DNA of 64,000 nucleotides from IGN3 sp036170275 (GTDB lineage Bacteria > Bacteroidota > Ignavibacteria > Ignavibacteriales > Ignavibacteriaceae). The stretch spans positions 13,531 to 77,530 of the forward strand of contig JAVHOU010000223.1 in NCBI GenBank assembly GCA_036170275.1, written 5' to 3'. Both the position numbers and the translations under genes were made by a program. The notes under the pieces were generated by a model. That model searched no databases, had not been told where the DNA came from, and saw nothing but the letters and a program-made list of their open reading frames with translations. Numbering within the stretch: position 1 is the stretch's first letter; the number at the start of each line of letters is the position of its first letter. Shown one piece after another: positions 54,102 through 62,802 of the stretch.

Positions 54102-54998
54102 TTAAACTAATTGAGTGGTTTTACATCTATCACACTCAAACTGCAATGTAGTATGATTGATTTCATATTTATCGTGCAACTCGGCTTCAATCTTCTTTTG
54201 AATTTCTATGGTTTTGCTAACAGCCATATCTTCAACTTCAATATGTGCTTCAAAATGTGTGTCGTTATCATTTAGTTTCCACAAATGAATGTGGTGAATA
54301 TTTTTTACTCCGCTTAGAGATTCCACTAAAATTTTCAATTCATTCAAATCAATTCCTTCCGGAGAAGACATCATAATCACATTAAGAGCTTCTTTAACAA
54401 TCTCATAAGTTTCTTTTAAAATGTAAACAGAAATAAGAATTGTTAATAAAGGATCAATCCAGTAAATCTGATAGAAAATTATAAACACCGCACCAATTAT
54501 CACTGCAAGACTTGAAACTGCATCGCTTAACAAATGAAAATATGCAGCGCGGATATTAAGATTACCTTTAGAACCTTTTTTCAAAAGCAACGTTCCTGCA
54601 ATGTTTGCAATCAAACCTAAAGCAGCTACAATCAGCATTAAGCTTCCGGTAATTGGTGAAGGGTTATAAAATCTTTCAATTGCTTCTTTAATTAAAAAGA
54701 AACTAATTATAATTAGAGTGCTTGCATTTATAATTGCTGCAATAATTTCAGCTCGTTTTAAACCAAAAGTATATTTGAATGTTTTTGGTTTTTTACTTAA
54801 TCGCATTGCAATGTAAGTTATGATAATTGCAATACCATCGCTGAAGTTGTGCAGTGCATCAGAAATAAGAGACAAGCTTCCCGAAATAAAACCGCCGATG
54901 ACCTCTGCTATTGTTATGAAAAAATTCAGAGCCATTGTGATGAACAGATTTTGCTCTGAAGTTTCATTACCGCTATTATGTGAATGATTGTGTGACAT
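54102..54998 (-). CDS. czcD: Cation diffusion facilitator (Zn/Cd/Co efflux)
   Basis: 298 residues. The His-rich N-terminus (MSHNHSHNS) is followed by six transmembrane helices. Zinc-site residues lie in SDALHNFSDG (helix 2) and HLLSDAVSSL (helix 5), the HxxxD pattern of the CzcD/ZitB class. The C-terminal cytoplasmic domain (about 205-298) is a metal-binding ferredoxin-like fold with a final CDRCKT. It exports zinc or related divalent metal. It precedes the ars operon on the same strand by 211 bases. Confidence 0.92.
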   Translation of the reverse strand: MSHNHSHNSGNETSEQNLFITMALNFFITIAEVIGGFISGSLSLISDALHNFSDGIAIIITYIAMRLSKKPKTFKYTFGLKRAEIIAAIINASTLIIISFFLIKEAIERFYNPSPITGSLMLIVAALGLIANIAGTLLLKKGSKGNLNIRAAYFHLLSDAVSSLAVIIGAVFIIFYQIYWIDPLLTILISVYILKETYEIVKEALNVIMMSSPEGIDLNELKILVESLSGVKNIHHIHLWKLNDNDTHFEAHIEVEDMAVSKTIEIQKKIEAELHDKYEINHTTLQFECDRCKTTQLV

Positions 54999-55020
54999 GT
55001 TTAATCCTTTATTTATTTAG

Positions 55021-55103
55021 TCATTGCGAATCCCGATTTATCGGGATGAAGCAATCTGCTTAACTGTTTTAGATTGCTTCTGGACTATCGTCCCTCGCAA
55101 TGA
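55021..55103. repeat. TCATTGCGA...TCGCAATGA repeat
   Basis: Outer arms TCATTGCGA (55021-55029) and TCGCAATGA (55095-55103), inner arms GAAGCAATCT/AGATTGCTTC. Its right half encodes the last residues of the phosphodiesterase gene that ends at 55069. Confidence 0.7.
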
Positions 55104-55863
55104 CTGTTTTAATTTCTTCTCTCATCTTCAAAGGTGAATTTGTTGTGATTGAATCAACACCAAGATTTATTAATCTAAAAGCATCCTCAACTTTATCAAC
55201 ATCGTATGCACAAAAATCTAAATTATTTTCCCGCAAAGATTTTACAAGCGTTTCATCAATATATGGAGCTGCATTTACATCGATGCCATCGCAATTAAGT
55301 GTTCTAAGTGTTTGCATCAATCTTCTTTGTGCTAAAGATTTTAAATATTTCTTTTTCGAAAAATACCATCCAAAGAGCCAATAAGTTTTTATCTCAGGTA
55401 AATATTTTTTTGCCAACTTAACTGTGTTTGGATTAAATGCAATTATTCTGATTCTATCTTTTTGAATCGGGAACTGGTTTAATATTTCTCTAAGTTTTTC
55501 AACAAAAATTTCACGATCGTCTTTTATCTCAATGTAAATTCCTTTTCCTTCTGGAATGATTTTAAGTACCTCTTGAAGTGTTGGGATTGTAGTTCCTTTA
55601 AATTGATCAGCTTTCCAAATCCCAACATCCACTTTTTTAAGATCAGATAAAGTTGAACTGCGAACATTTAATTTATTTATTTTACTCGTTACTCTTTTAG
55701 TATTCCGATCGTGAATGCAAACTATCTCGTTATCTTTTGTAAGCCAAAAATCACCTTCAATAAAATCAGCGTTTTCTTTAAAAGCCAATTCGAAAGAAGG
55801 AACTGTATTTTCCGGTGCCGCATAAGATGCACCACGATGTGCTACAATTAAAGGGCTATTCAT
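55069..55863 (-). CDS. ugpQ: Glycerophosphodiester phosphodiesterase
   Basis: 264 residues, TIM-barrel GDPD: VAHRGASYAAPENT with the catalytic His and Arg, then EGDFWLTKDNEIVCIHD with the second His. It hydrolyses glycerophosphodiesters from phospholipid breakdown to glycerol 3-phosphate. No signal peptide, so cytoplasmic. It starts 17 bases after a patatin-like lipase gene, a sensible partner: lipase releases the diesters. The last about ten residues (VIARDDSPEAI) are encoded by the dispersed repeat at 55021-55103. Confidence 0.93.
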   Translation of the reverse strand: MNSPLIVAHRGASYAAPENTVPSFELAFKENADFIEGDFWLTKDNEIVCIHDRNTKRVTSKINKLNVRSSTLSDLKKVDVGIWKADQFKGTTIPTLQEVLKIIPEGKGIYIEIKDDREIFVEKLREILNQFPIQKDRIRIIAFNPNTVKLAKKYLPEIKTYWLFGWYFSKKKYLKSLAQRRLMQTLRTLNCDGIDVNAAPYIDETLVKSLRENNLDFCAYDVDKVEDAFRLINLGVDSITTNSPLKMREEIKTVIARDDSPEAI

Positions 55864-55880
55864 CAGATATTGTATTATGC

Positions 55881-56795
55881 TTAAGCATCTCCTTTTAATT
55901 TTTTGATGTAATGCTCAATCTCTAACAGATAAGAATTCCGGTTAACAAGTTTTTTGATTTCATCAATATTCTCTTTAGCAGCTTGTTCGCCTGCAGCAAT
56001 TATTTCACTCGTCTGATCAAAATTTGCCCAGGTTAAATGTCTTACCTGCGGGTGAATCACTATATCAGCTTCTCTTAATCTAAGAACAGAAAGTTTAAAA
56101 GAGGTAATGTCTTCCGCACGATAGAGCACGTTAAAAATATTTTGTGGCTGCTCAATTGTTGTAATGCATCTTGTTACATCAACAGCTAAAACTCTATCCG
56201 CTCCAATCTCTCTAACTTTTCCCGCCGGCACGCTTTCGGATGCGCTTCCATCAATAAGAAAATAATTTTGATATTTAACCGGTGGAAAAATTCCGGGAAT
56301 TGCTGAACTTGCTCTAATGACATCTCTTAAACTTCCTCTGGTAAAATTAACTTCTTCGCCGGAAAGTAAATCGGTTGCGATAGCGGAATATTTTATTTTG
56401 AAATTTTCAATCGGTGTATCAGGAATAATCTGATAAATTTCCTTCGTTAATTCTTCATCAAAATAGGAAAGGCGATTTAACGCTTTCAAAGCTTGTATTC
56501 TCGTTCCGACATAATCATAGAACTGTTCGAAATAATTTTTATCAGGTTTATTATTTCCTTTGAGCTTATCAGTTTCAAGTTCAACAAATTTTGGATGTTT
56601 AATTGCTTTGTATATAAAATCTTCAACTTCTTTTGCATTGCCGTAATAAGCGTATAAACCGCCAACAAGTGCACCCATACTGCATCCAGTTATTGAGTGT
56701 ATCTTAATCTTTTCTTCATCAAGCACTTTTAGTACACCAATATGCGCCAAACCTCTTGCGCCGCCGCCGCCAAGTGCTAATCCAAATTTTGACAT
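55881..56795 (-). CDS. Patatin-like phospholipase (RssA-like)
   Basis: 304 residues. Oxyanion loop GGGGARG (9-15), nucleophile Ser39 in GCSMG and catalytic Asp182 in IDGSASE complete the Ser-Asp dyad. No signal peptide. The C-terminal region (about 215-304) is a helical extension typical of the RssA/YchK group. It is first gene of a two-gene unit with the glycerophosphodiesterase. Confidence 0.9.
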   Translation of the reverse strand: MSKFGLALGGGGARGLAHIGVLKVLDEEKIKIHSITGCSMGALVGGLYAYYGNAKEVEDFIYKAIKHPKFVELETDKLKGNNKPDKNYFEQFYDYVGTRIQALKALNRLSYFDEELTKEIYQIIPDTPIENFKIKYSAIATDLLSGEEVNFTRGSLRDVIRASSAIPGIFPPVKYQNYFLIDGSASESVPAGKVREIGADRVLAVDVTRCITTIEQPQNIFNVLYRAEDITSFKLSVLRLREADIVIHPQVRHLTWANFDQTSEIIAAGEQAAKENIDEIKKLVNRNSYLLEIEHYIKKLKGDA

Positions 56796-56853
56796 AAATG
56801 TTATTCTGTTTTTTAGAATTATTGAATTTACTACTTGTTGCTAAATTTTATAT

Positions 56854-56895
56854 AGATTGCTTCGTCCCGACTAAGTAAGTAGGGATTCGCGATGA
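56854..56895. repeat. Partial copy of the GATTGCTTCGTC...GCGATGAC repeat
   Basis: AGATTGCTTCGTCCCGAC ... GGGATTCGCGATGAC, a shorter relative of the element at 55021-55103, in the gap between the patatin-like gene and the next gene upstream. Confidence 0.5.
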
Positions 56896-56915
56896 CGTCC
56901 CTTTTGAAATTCATA

Positions 56916-58178
56916 TTAAATAATAACTGAAAGAACACTTGCAATAATCAACACAGAAAAGCCAATAATAATATTTCTTTTGATTTTTGATTCACCTAAA
57001 AACAATGCGTAAATGATCTTTATAAGATTATTACTTGCAGTTGCAATTATTGTTGCGTTTACAATCGTGTTGATATGCAAACCACTATCAGTGTGTTGAA
57101 ATAAATTTAATATATACGGATCAATATCAGTAACACCGACAACGAACGAGAGAATGTTTACACCCATATTTCCATAATTTGTAACAACAAGATTTGTAAT
57201 CACTGCAAAGAATCCAAAAAGTAATCCAAAGATTAAAGCCGTTTTAAACTCCAATGGATTATGCGTATTGTTTACTTTAATTGTTTCATCCGTTGTGGTC
57301 TTATTTTTTATCTGCAGCAAAACAATCAACACAGCACTGACTATAACAAATCCAACAAAATAGGGAAGCAGAATCATCGCAGCATTGCTGTTGAATATCC
57401 AGGCAAGAATTAAAATACGAATGTACATCATTCCGGTTGCTGCAAATATTCCTGACGTGATTGTTGCGGCATTATTTTCTTCTTTACTTTTTTTAGCAAG
57501 GATAATTGTAGTTGCAGTGCTGCTGTACAATCCACCTAAAACTGCGGATAAGATTATTCCGGAATTTGGAAACACAAATTTCTTTAACAAATAACTTAGA
57601 TAAGAGATGCTGGAAACGGCTACGATTGATAGCCAGATTTGATAGGCTGAAATGTTTATCCATTTTGATATCGGATCGTGCGGCAGTAACGGTAAAACTA
57701 TACCAGCAATAATTATAAACTTGGCAAGTGTTGTGAATTCATTCCTGTCAAATTTTTTTGAGAATTGAAAGAGACTTTCTTTGATCTCCACAACGATTAA
57801 GATTGTTACAACAATCAGCATCACCATCCACGGTGGCTGCAAATAAACGAGCGGCGTTAAGCAGTATGTAATCAATGCAATTATTAGCGAGGTAAAACCC
57901 CATTGATTTTTTATTTTAATTTTATTGAAATAATAAATTCCCAAAAATGTCGAAAGGACAAACCCGCCCGCAAAAAATAATGCAAGATTTTTAGGCATTA
58001 CTATGTAAAGAATAAAACCTAAGATCCCGATAAGAGTGATTGTACGATCAGTACCAAACAATGACTCAAACTCAAGTTCAATATGAAGTCTTCTCTGCTC
58101 AAGTCCGATTAGTAAAGAGAAAAGAACAACCAATAAAAAGTTGCTTAAGTCTTTAGGTATTTGTGATATTATTTCCAT
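56916..58178 (-). CDS. MgtC/DUF4010-family membrane protein
   Basis: 420 residues, about twelve helices. The N-terminal MgtC/SapB-like segment (FLLVVLFSLLIGLEQRR, then GTDRTITLIGILGF) is followed by the DUF4010 domain (GLYSSTATTIILAKKSK and ILRILAWIFNSNAA-like helices). The family is common and its function unproven; MgtC is linked to magnesium and virulence in Salmonella but not to transport as such. The gene is monocistronic, with repeat elements on both sides. Confidence 0.85.
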   Translation of the reverse strand: MEIISQIPKDLSNFLLVVLFSLLIGLEQRRLHIELEFESLFGTDRTITLIGILGFILYIVMPKNLALFFAGGFVLSTFLGIYYFNKIKIKNQWGFTSLIIALITYCLTPLVYLQPPWMVMLIVVTILIVVEIKESLFQFSKKFDRNEFTTLAKFIIIAGIVLPLLPHDPISKWINISAYQIWLSIVAVSSISYLSYLLKKFVFPNSGIILSAVLGGLYSSTATTIILAKKSKEENNAATITSGIFAATGMMYIRILILAWIFNSNAAMILLPYFVGFVIVSAVLIVLLQIKNKTTTDETIKVNNTHNPLEFKTALIFGLLFGFFAVITNLVVTNYGNMGVNILSFVVGVTDIDPYILNLFQHTDSGLHINTIVNATIIATASNNLIKIIYALFLGESKIKRNIIIGFSVLIIASVLSVII

Positions 58179-58244
58179 AATATTTTTTTATTTAAAATTG
58201 TTTCAGTCTCTTCGCTCGTTCGCAATTACTGTTATTTATCATTG

Positions 58245-58566
58245 TCATTGCGAATCCCACTTTAGTGGGTGAAGCAATCTATCAAATTGATTGGGATTGC
58301 TTCGTCGAAAACTCCTCGCAATGACGGTTTCGTTTTATCATTGCGTGCGAGCCCGCCTGTTGAGTTTGTTGCACAACTCTGAAAGGGTCATTTCGAAGAA
58401 GTCTTCGACTGAGAAATCTTTCAATTATACCACGAAAAGATTTCTCCCTCCGGTCGAAATGACGCTGATTTGACTTCTGCAACGGACTCTGTCGGTAGAC
58501 AGGTCTTCGAGCGAAGCAATCTGTTATTTTTCTTGAGATTACTCCGGGACTATCATCTCTCGCAAC
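58245..58566. repeat. Cluster of three dispersed repeats in the 398-base gap
   Basis: Element 1 has arms TCATTGCGA (58245-58253) and TCGCAATGA (58316-58324). Element 2 has TCATTTCGA (58388-58396) and TCGAAATGA (58454-58462). Element 3 (about 58501-58566) is a more degenerate relative of 1. The long minus-strand reading frame across them is repeat sequence, not a gene. Confidence 0.7.
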
Positions 58567-58576
58567 AACGATACGT

Positions 58577-59701
58577 TTAACGAACGGGATTATATCCGTC
58601 CAACACGCCATTCTTTGATAAAACAATTTGCCATAGTTGTTCTTTTTTTCTTGCTCTAAAAGCCCCGGCACTCGAAAGTAAAAAATATTTCCACATTCTA
58701 TAAAATCTTTCGCTGTATTTAGCTTTTATTTTATCCCAACTGTTGTTGAAATTATCGTACCACACCATTAATGTTTTATCGTAATCTGCACCGATATTAT
58801 GCCAATCTTCCATAACAAATATACCTTCAATTGCCTTACCAAGTTGAGCTATTGATGGTAACATTCCATTCGGAAAGATATATTTATGCGTCCACGCATC
58901 TGTTGCATTTGTAGAACGAACTTCACCGATTGTATGAAGTAAAAATAATCCATCTTCTTTTAAGTTTCTTTCAGCTATCTGGAAATACTCCTTGTAATTT
59001 TTGTGTCCAACGTGTTCAATCATTCCAACTGAAACTATGCTATCAAATTTTTCATTTACTTCTCTGTAATCATGCAATCTAAATTCAACTGGTAAACCTT
59101 TACACAATTCTTTTCCAAGTGCAACTTGTTCTTTTGAGACTGTAATTCCAAGAACTTCAACTCCATATTTTTCAGCGGCATATTTTCCAAACGCACCCCA
59201 GCCGCAGCCGATATCCAGAACACGCATTCCTGGTTTTAGATAAAGTTTTTTACAAATCAATTCTAGCTTATTTTCTTGAGCTTCATCTAAAGTAGTTGCG
59301 TCTTTCCAGTAAGCACAACTGTAGTTCATTCTTTTATCGAGCATGTTTTGGAAAAGATCATTTCCTAAATCATAATGTCTTTCACCAATTATAAATGCTC
59401 TTCGTCTTGCCTGCATATTAATTATATAAAAGCCAGCAAGCTGAAAAGCTATTTTAAAATTTCGTTTGACTTTATTCTGCAAATCAGCACGGATAATTCT
59501 AAAAATCATTTCATCAAGGTTTTGAACATCCCACCAATTATCCATATAAGATTCACCGAGTCCAAGCTCAACTTCGGTAACTGCACGTTTGTAAAATCTA
59601 TCATCGTGCACTTGAATATCCCATGGATTTGTGCCGTTAATTTCAATACCGGCGAGAGAAAATAAATCTTTAACAAGTGATTGGTATTTGTTAGATGTCA
59701 T
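58577..59701 (-). CDS. cfa: Cyclopropane-fatty-acyl-phospholipid synthase
   Basis: 374 residues, typical length. SAM motif VLDIGCGWGAFG follows a family-specific N-terminal domain; MNYSCAYW and SVGMIEHVGHKNYKEYF carry catalytic-site residues of the family. The C-terminal WHNIGADYDKTLMVWYDNF and FYRMWKYFLLSSAGAFRARK are typical. It adds a methylene bridge to unsaturated lipid chains. Start: GGAGCTAGAG before the ATG. The gene stops just before a dispersed repeat cluster. Confidence 0.95.
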   Translation of the reverse strand: MTSNKYQSLVKDLFSLAGIEINGTNPWDIQVHDDRFYKRAVTEVELGLGESYMDNWWDVQNLDEMIFRIIRADLQNKVKRNFKIAFQLAGFYIINMQARRRAFIIGERHYDLGNDLFQNMLDKRMNYSCAYWKDATTLDEAQENKLELICKKLYLKPGMRVLDIGCGWGAFGKYAAEKYGVEVLGITVSKEQVALGKELCKGLPVEFRLHDYREVNEKFDSIVSVGMIEHVGHKNYKEYFQIAERNLKEDGLFLLHTIGEVRSTNATDAWTHKYIFPNGMLPSIAQLGKAIEGIFVMEDWHNIGADYDKTLMVWYDNFNNSWDKIKAKYSERFYRMWKYFLLSSAGAFRARKKEQLWQIVLSKNGVLDGYNPVR

Positions 59702-60129
59702 CTCTAGCTCCTTAGTTAAATGATCAATAAATAATCAAAAGTACCAGAGAGAAAGTCCATCAAAATAAATTGGAGAAAGAATAATTTATACATAGTAAAG
59801 TTAAATTTATTTCTTCTCCAAATAAAAATTAATCTATAAGCTATTTATTAAATATCTTCTTTTGCCATCATTTTTTTTATTGGGAAAACACAACTATTGC
59901 AAAACTATTCCCGATAGTTTAGTAAACCTTATATTCATTTTGATTTTTACATCATTTAGAATAGAAATCATAATTTCTTTCTTTGATGAGAAATTGCTAA
60001 AAAGAACTTCTTATATAACTACAAGTTTTGAGGGTAAGTTTCTTGTGGATGATACTTTAATTCTTTCAGAAACAATAATTACTTATCTGTGTGATTTATT
60101 ACAGATTTATGAATCTAAATAGATACCTA
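59702..60129. other. 428-base gap between cfa and arsM
   Basis: It holds the cfa promoter. One plus-strand frame (about 59862-60122, 86 codons) starts only with TTG, has no ribosome site and no recognised similarity, so I do not call it a gene. AT-rich otherwise; no hairpin or RNA gene seen. Confidence 0.5.
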
Positions 60130-60942
60130 TTATGCCTTATAGCCCACAACAGTTATACTAAAAATACCTTTTAGGTTTTCATTGTAATCTTTTAATCCTT
60201 GAGCAGACAAGAATTTTGTAAGCAATTCTGCAGGTAAATTTATTTTTTTTGATTTTTTTATCTCTATATTTTCAAATCCTGCTTCTTCAATTATTTTAAG
60301 ATATTCTTTCTGATCTAACGCTCCGGAAATGCATCCCGTATACATTGCTGCAGATTGTTTTAGTTCTTCAGTCATTTCGCCTTGGATAACAATATCAGAA
60401 ACACAGAAATGAGCTCCGGGTTTAAGTATTCTGTAAATCTCAGAGAATGCTTTTTCTTTATCCAGAACAAGATTCAACACGCAATTACTAACAATAACAT
60501 CTGCAATGTTATTCTCTATCGGCATTGATTCAATATCACCGAATCTAAATTCAACATTTTTATATCCAAGTTTTGCATTGTTCTTATTAGCTTTTTCAAT
60601 CATCTGTTCTGTCATATCAATCCCGATTACTTTTCCTTCATCACCAACGATTGCTCTTGCAACAAAAACATCGTTACCTGCACCCGATCCTAAATCAACC
60701 ACCGTATCACCTTTTTTAATTCTCGCAAATTCTGTCGGTAAGCCGCAACCCAATCCAAGATCAGCTTCGGCTACATATCCATTAACATTTTTATATTCAT
60801 CACCGATCATTATAAAATCTAAATTTTTGTTATCCCCACAGCATGATGAAACAGGTCCACAGCAACCGAAACCGGGTGACGCTTTAGCAATTTCTCCATA
60901 TTTTTCTTTAACAACATTTTTTAGTTCTTCTGATGTTTGCAT
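60130..60942 (-). CDS. arsM: Arsenite S-adenosylmethyltransferase
   Basis: 270 residues. Cys pairs at 27-28 and 34-35 (GFGCCGPVSSCCG), SAM motif VVDLGSGAGNDVF, and the arsenic-binding cysteines in SNCVLNL and MYTGCISGAL match the ArsM family. It methylates arsenite to less toxic or volatile forms. It is 85 bases downstream of an arsR gene on the same strand, forming the second arsenic locus of the window. Confidence 0.95.
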   Translation of the reverse strand: MQTSEELKNVVKEKYGEIAKASPGFGCCGPVSSCCGDNKNLDFIMIGDEYKNVNGYVAEADLGLGCGLPTEFARIKKGDTVVDLGSGAGNDVFVARAIVGDEGKVIGIDMTEQMIEKANKNNAKLGYKNVEFRFGDIESMPIENNIADVIVSNCVLNLVLDKEKAFSEIYRILKPGAHFCVSDIVIQGEMTEELKQSAAMYTGCISGALDQKEYLKIIEEAGFENIEIKKSKKINLPAELLTKFLSAQGLKDYNENLKGIFSITVVGYKA

Positions 60943-61027
60943 TAAAGTGCTCCTTTCTAGTTTTTAATTAATACTTAAATCCAAAACCATTTTTAATTTT
61001 TTAAATCTTTTAATCTTTAAATTGTAA

Positions 61028-61345
61028 TTAACAACAGCCTATTTTATTAAATAATTTATCAAGCGCATTCTTTGCTTTTGCAAGTGATTTAGTATTTACG
61101 CAATAACAAATCTTTGAACCATCAATTTCGCCTTCGATTAATCCAACCCGTTTTAATTCCTTAAGATGTTGCGAAACTGTTGCCTGAGCAAGCGGAAGTT
61201 TATTCACTAAACTTCCAACCATACAGGAATTCATTTTATTAAGCGTTTTTAATATTTTTATTCGTGCTGGATGAGAAAGAGCTTTAGCAACATCCGCCAG
61301 CCAGATTTCTTCTTGGGTAAATTCTTCTTTTTTGGATACGGCCAT
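61028..61345 (-). CDS. arsR: ArsR-family regulator of arsM
   Basis: 105 residues. Winged helix LAQATVSQHLKELKRVGLI is preceded by a conserved SHPARIKILKTL. It differs from the first ArsR: no CxC in the recognition region, but Cys41, Cys80/Cys82 (KICYC) and a terminal GCC (Cys104/Cys105), so arsenite binding probably uses a different set of thiols. It lies upstream of arsM and likely represses both. A 16-base palindrome precedes it (61368-61383). Confidence 0.9.
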   Translation of the reverse strand: MAVSKKEEFTQEEIWLADVAKALSHPARIKILKTLNKMNSCMVGSLVNKLPLAQATVSQHLKELKRVGLIEGEIDGSKICYCVNTKSLAKAKNALDKLFNKIGCC

Positions 61346-61367
61346 TTAAATAATTCCTTTATCGTTC

Positions 61368-61383
61368 ATCGTAAATATACGAT
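61368..61383. promoter_or_regulatory. Candidate operator of the second ArsR
   Basis: ATCGTA-AATA-TACGAT, a perfect palindrome 23 bases upstream of the arsR start, within the AT-rich promoter region. Confidence 0.55.
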
Positions 61384-61511
61384 AAATATATATTATGTCA
61401 AGATAAGTTCATGATATGAGTTTATAAAAGGTAATTTTGAAATAGGATGGAGTTTTTATTAGAGACATGTAAATTGCTATATAAATTACATTATCAGTAA
61501 AAGATAAAATC

Positions 61512-61559
61512 TACTCATCCAAAAGAACTAATTCTTTTTTCATCCCTTCGGTTGATTGA
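61512..61559. repeat. Degenerate copy of the 6870-6925 sequence
   Basis: CTACTCATCCAAAAGAACTA then TTCTTTTTTCATCCC resembles the sequence at 6870-6925. It lies in the 425-base gap between arsR and the LacI gene, which otherwise contains the promoters of both. Confidence 0.35.
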
Positions 61560-61704
61560 ATAATTCTTTATTTCTTTTAAATATACTATTAAACGATAAC
61601 AAATAATCTATCGAGATAGAAAAATGATAAATGTAAGTATGAATTTAAGTGAAGAAGGATTTACCATATAATTAAATCGCCCAAGTGATTTTAATATTAT
61701 TAAT

Positions 61705-61750
61705 TTGACATCGATAGTTAAATAAGTTAAATTATAGTTAAACGTTTAAC
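61705..61750 (+). promoter_or_regulatory. Promoter with LacI-type palindromic operator
   Basis: TTGACA (61705-61710), a 17-base spacer and TAAATT (61728-61733) form a sigma-70-like promoter. GTTAAACGTTTAAC, a perfect 14-bp palindrome with central CG, follows at 61737-61750 over the expected start site, 20 bases before the LacI gene. Confidence 0.7.
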
Positions 61751-61770
61751 CAAAATTAACCGAGTTTACG

Positions 61771-62796
61771 ATGAAGCCAACTATTAAAGATGTTGCCAAG
61801 AAAGCCGGTGTATCTATTGCAACAGTTTCATTCGTAATTAATAAGAGCAAAAACGTCACACCTGAAACAAAAAATCGTGTACTAAAAGCAATTAAATCTC
61901 TCAATTACCATCCTTCCAAGTCAGCAATAAATTTAGTCTCTGGTAAAACTGGTAACATTGGTTTTATTCTTACTGATGATCATTTTCTCAGAACAGAACC
62001 ATTCTATACAAAAATTTTTTTAGGGACTGAATTTGAAGCAAGAAGTGAGGGATACTATATTTTACTAACGTCAATAAAACAAGATTTTAATGAAAAAGAT
62101 ATTTTACCACGATTTATTTTAAATAAAAGTGTTGATGGAATTATTATTGCAGGAAAAATTCCTCATAGCCTAATAGATAGAATATCCGCTTATAATCTTC
62201 CAACTGTCTTTATTGATTACAATCCGCCAACCAATAGTTATCCACTAGTATTAATAGACAACATTGAAGGCGCGCTGTTAGCCACAAATCATTTAATTAA
62301 TCTGGGTCATACAAATATTGCTTTTATTTGTGGTGATATAGAGCATCCTAGTTTATCCGAAAGATTAAAGGGTTACAAGCGAGCGTTGGTGGATGCAAAC
62401 ATTCCTGTTAAGAATAATTTAATTATTACAGATGCTAAATATCCAGACAGACAAAACGGATTTAATTCGGCAAAAAAACTTTTTTCAAGAAATAAGAATG
62501 TTACTGCGGTATTTGCAGGCAATGATGCAATGGCTATAGGAGTGCTTCATTATTTAAAGGATAATGGGTACAAAGTACCTCAAGATGTATCGCTGATTGG
62601 ATTTGATGATGTTGGAGGAGACATTTTGCTCCGTCCACCTTTAACTACTATAAGGGTTCCTAAAATTGAATTGGGTGCTGAAGCACTCAAGTTGTTGGTT
62701 AATACATTAAAGAATAAAAAATCGTTATCAAAAAAAATACTTGTACCGGTTGAATTAATAATAAGAGAATCAACTTCATTCTGTAAATCAAAATAA
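61771..62796 (+). CDS. LacI-family transcriptional regulator
   Basis: 341 residues. N-terminal HTH TIKDVAKKAGVSIATVSFVINKS and hinge helix, then a periplasmic-binding-like effector domain (GNIGFILTDDHF, TAVFAGNDAMAIGVL, DVSLIGFDDVGG). It probably senses a sugar or polyol and controls the genes downstream and itself, through the palindrome at 61737-61750. It is 6 bases from the dehydrogenase gene, so one transcript. Confidence 0.95.
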   Translation: MKPTIKDVAKKAGVSIATVSFVINKSKNVTPETKNRVLKAIKSLNYHPSKSAINLVSGKTGNIGFILTDDHFLRTEPFYTKIFLGTEFEARSEGYYILLTSIKQDFNEKDILPRFILNKSVDGIIIAGKIPHSLIDRISAYNLPTVFIDYNPPTNSYPLVLIDNIEGALLATNHLINLGHTNIAFICGDIEHPSLSERLKGYKRALVDANIPVKNNLIITDAKYPDRQNGFNSAKKLFSRNKNVTAVFAGNDAMAIGVLHYLKDNGYKVPQDVSLIGFDDVGGDILLRPPLTTIRVPKIELGAEALKLLVNTLKNKKSLSKKILVPVELIIRESTSFCKSK

Positions 62797-62802
62797 AAAA
62801 TT

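Noticed and set aside
58245..58566. Possible CRISPR array
   Set aside because: The repeats are inverted pairs of unlike elements, not regularly spaced direct repeats.
58282..58671. 129-codon ORF on the minus strand
   Set aside because: It is a translation of dispersed repeats (VVARDDSP, RHFDRREKSF) and overlaps the end of cfa in another frame.
59862..60122. 86-codon ORF on the plus strand
   Set aside because: TTG start, no ribosome site, no recognised motif; it ends 8 bases before the convergent arsM. Chance frame in AT-rich DNA is more likely.
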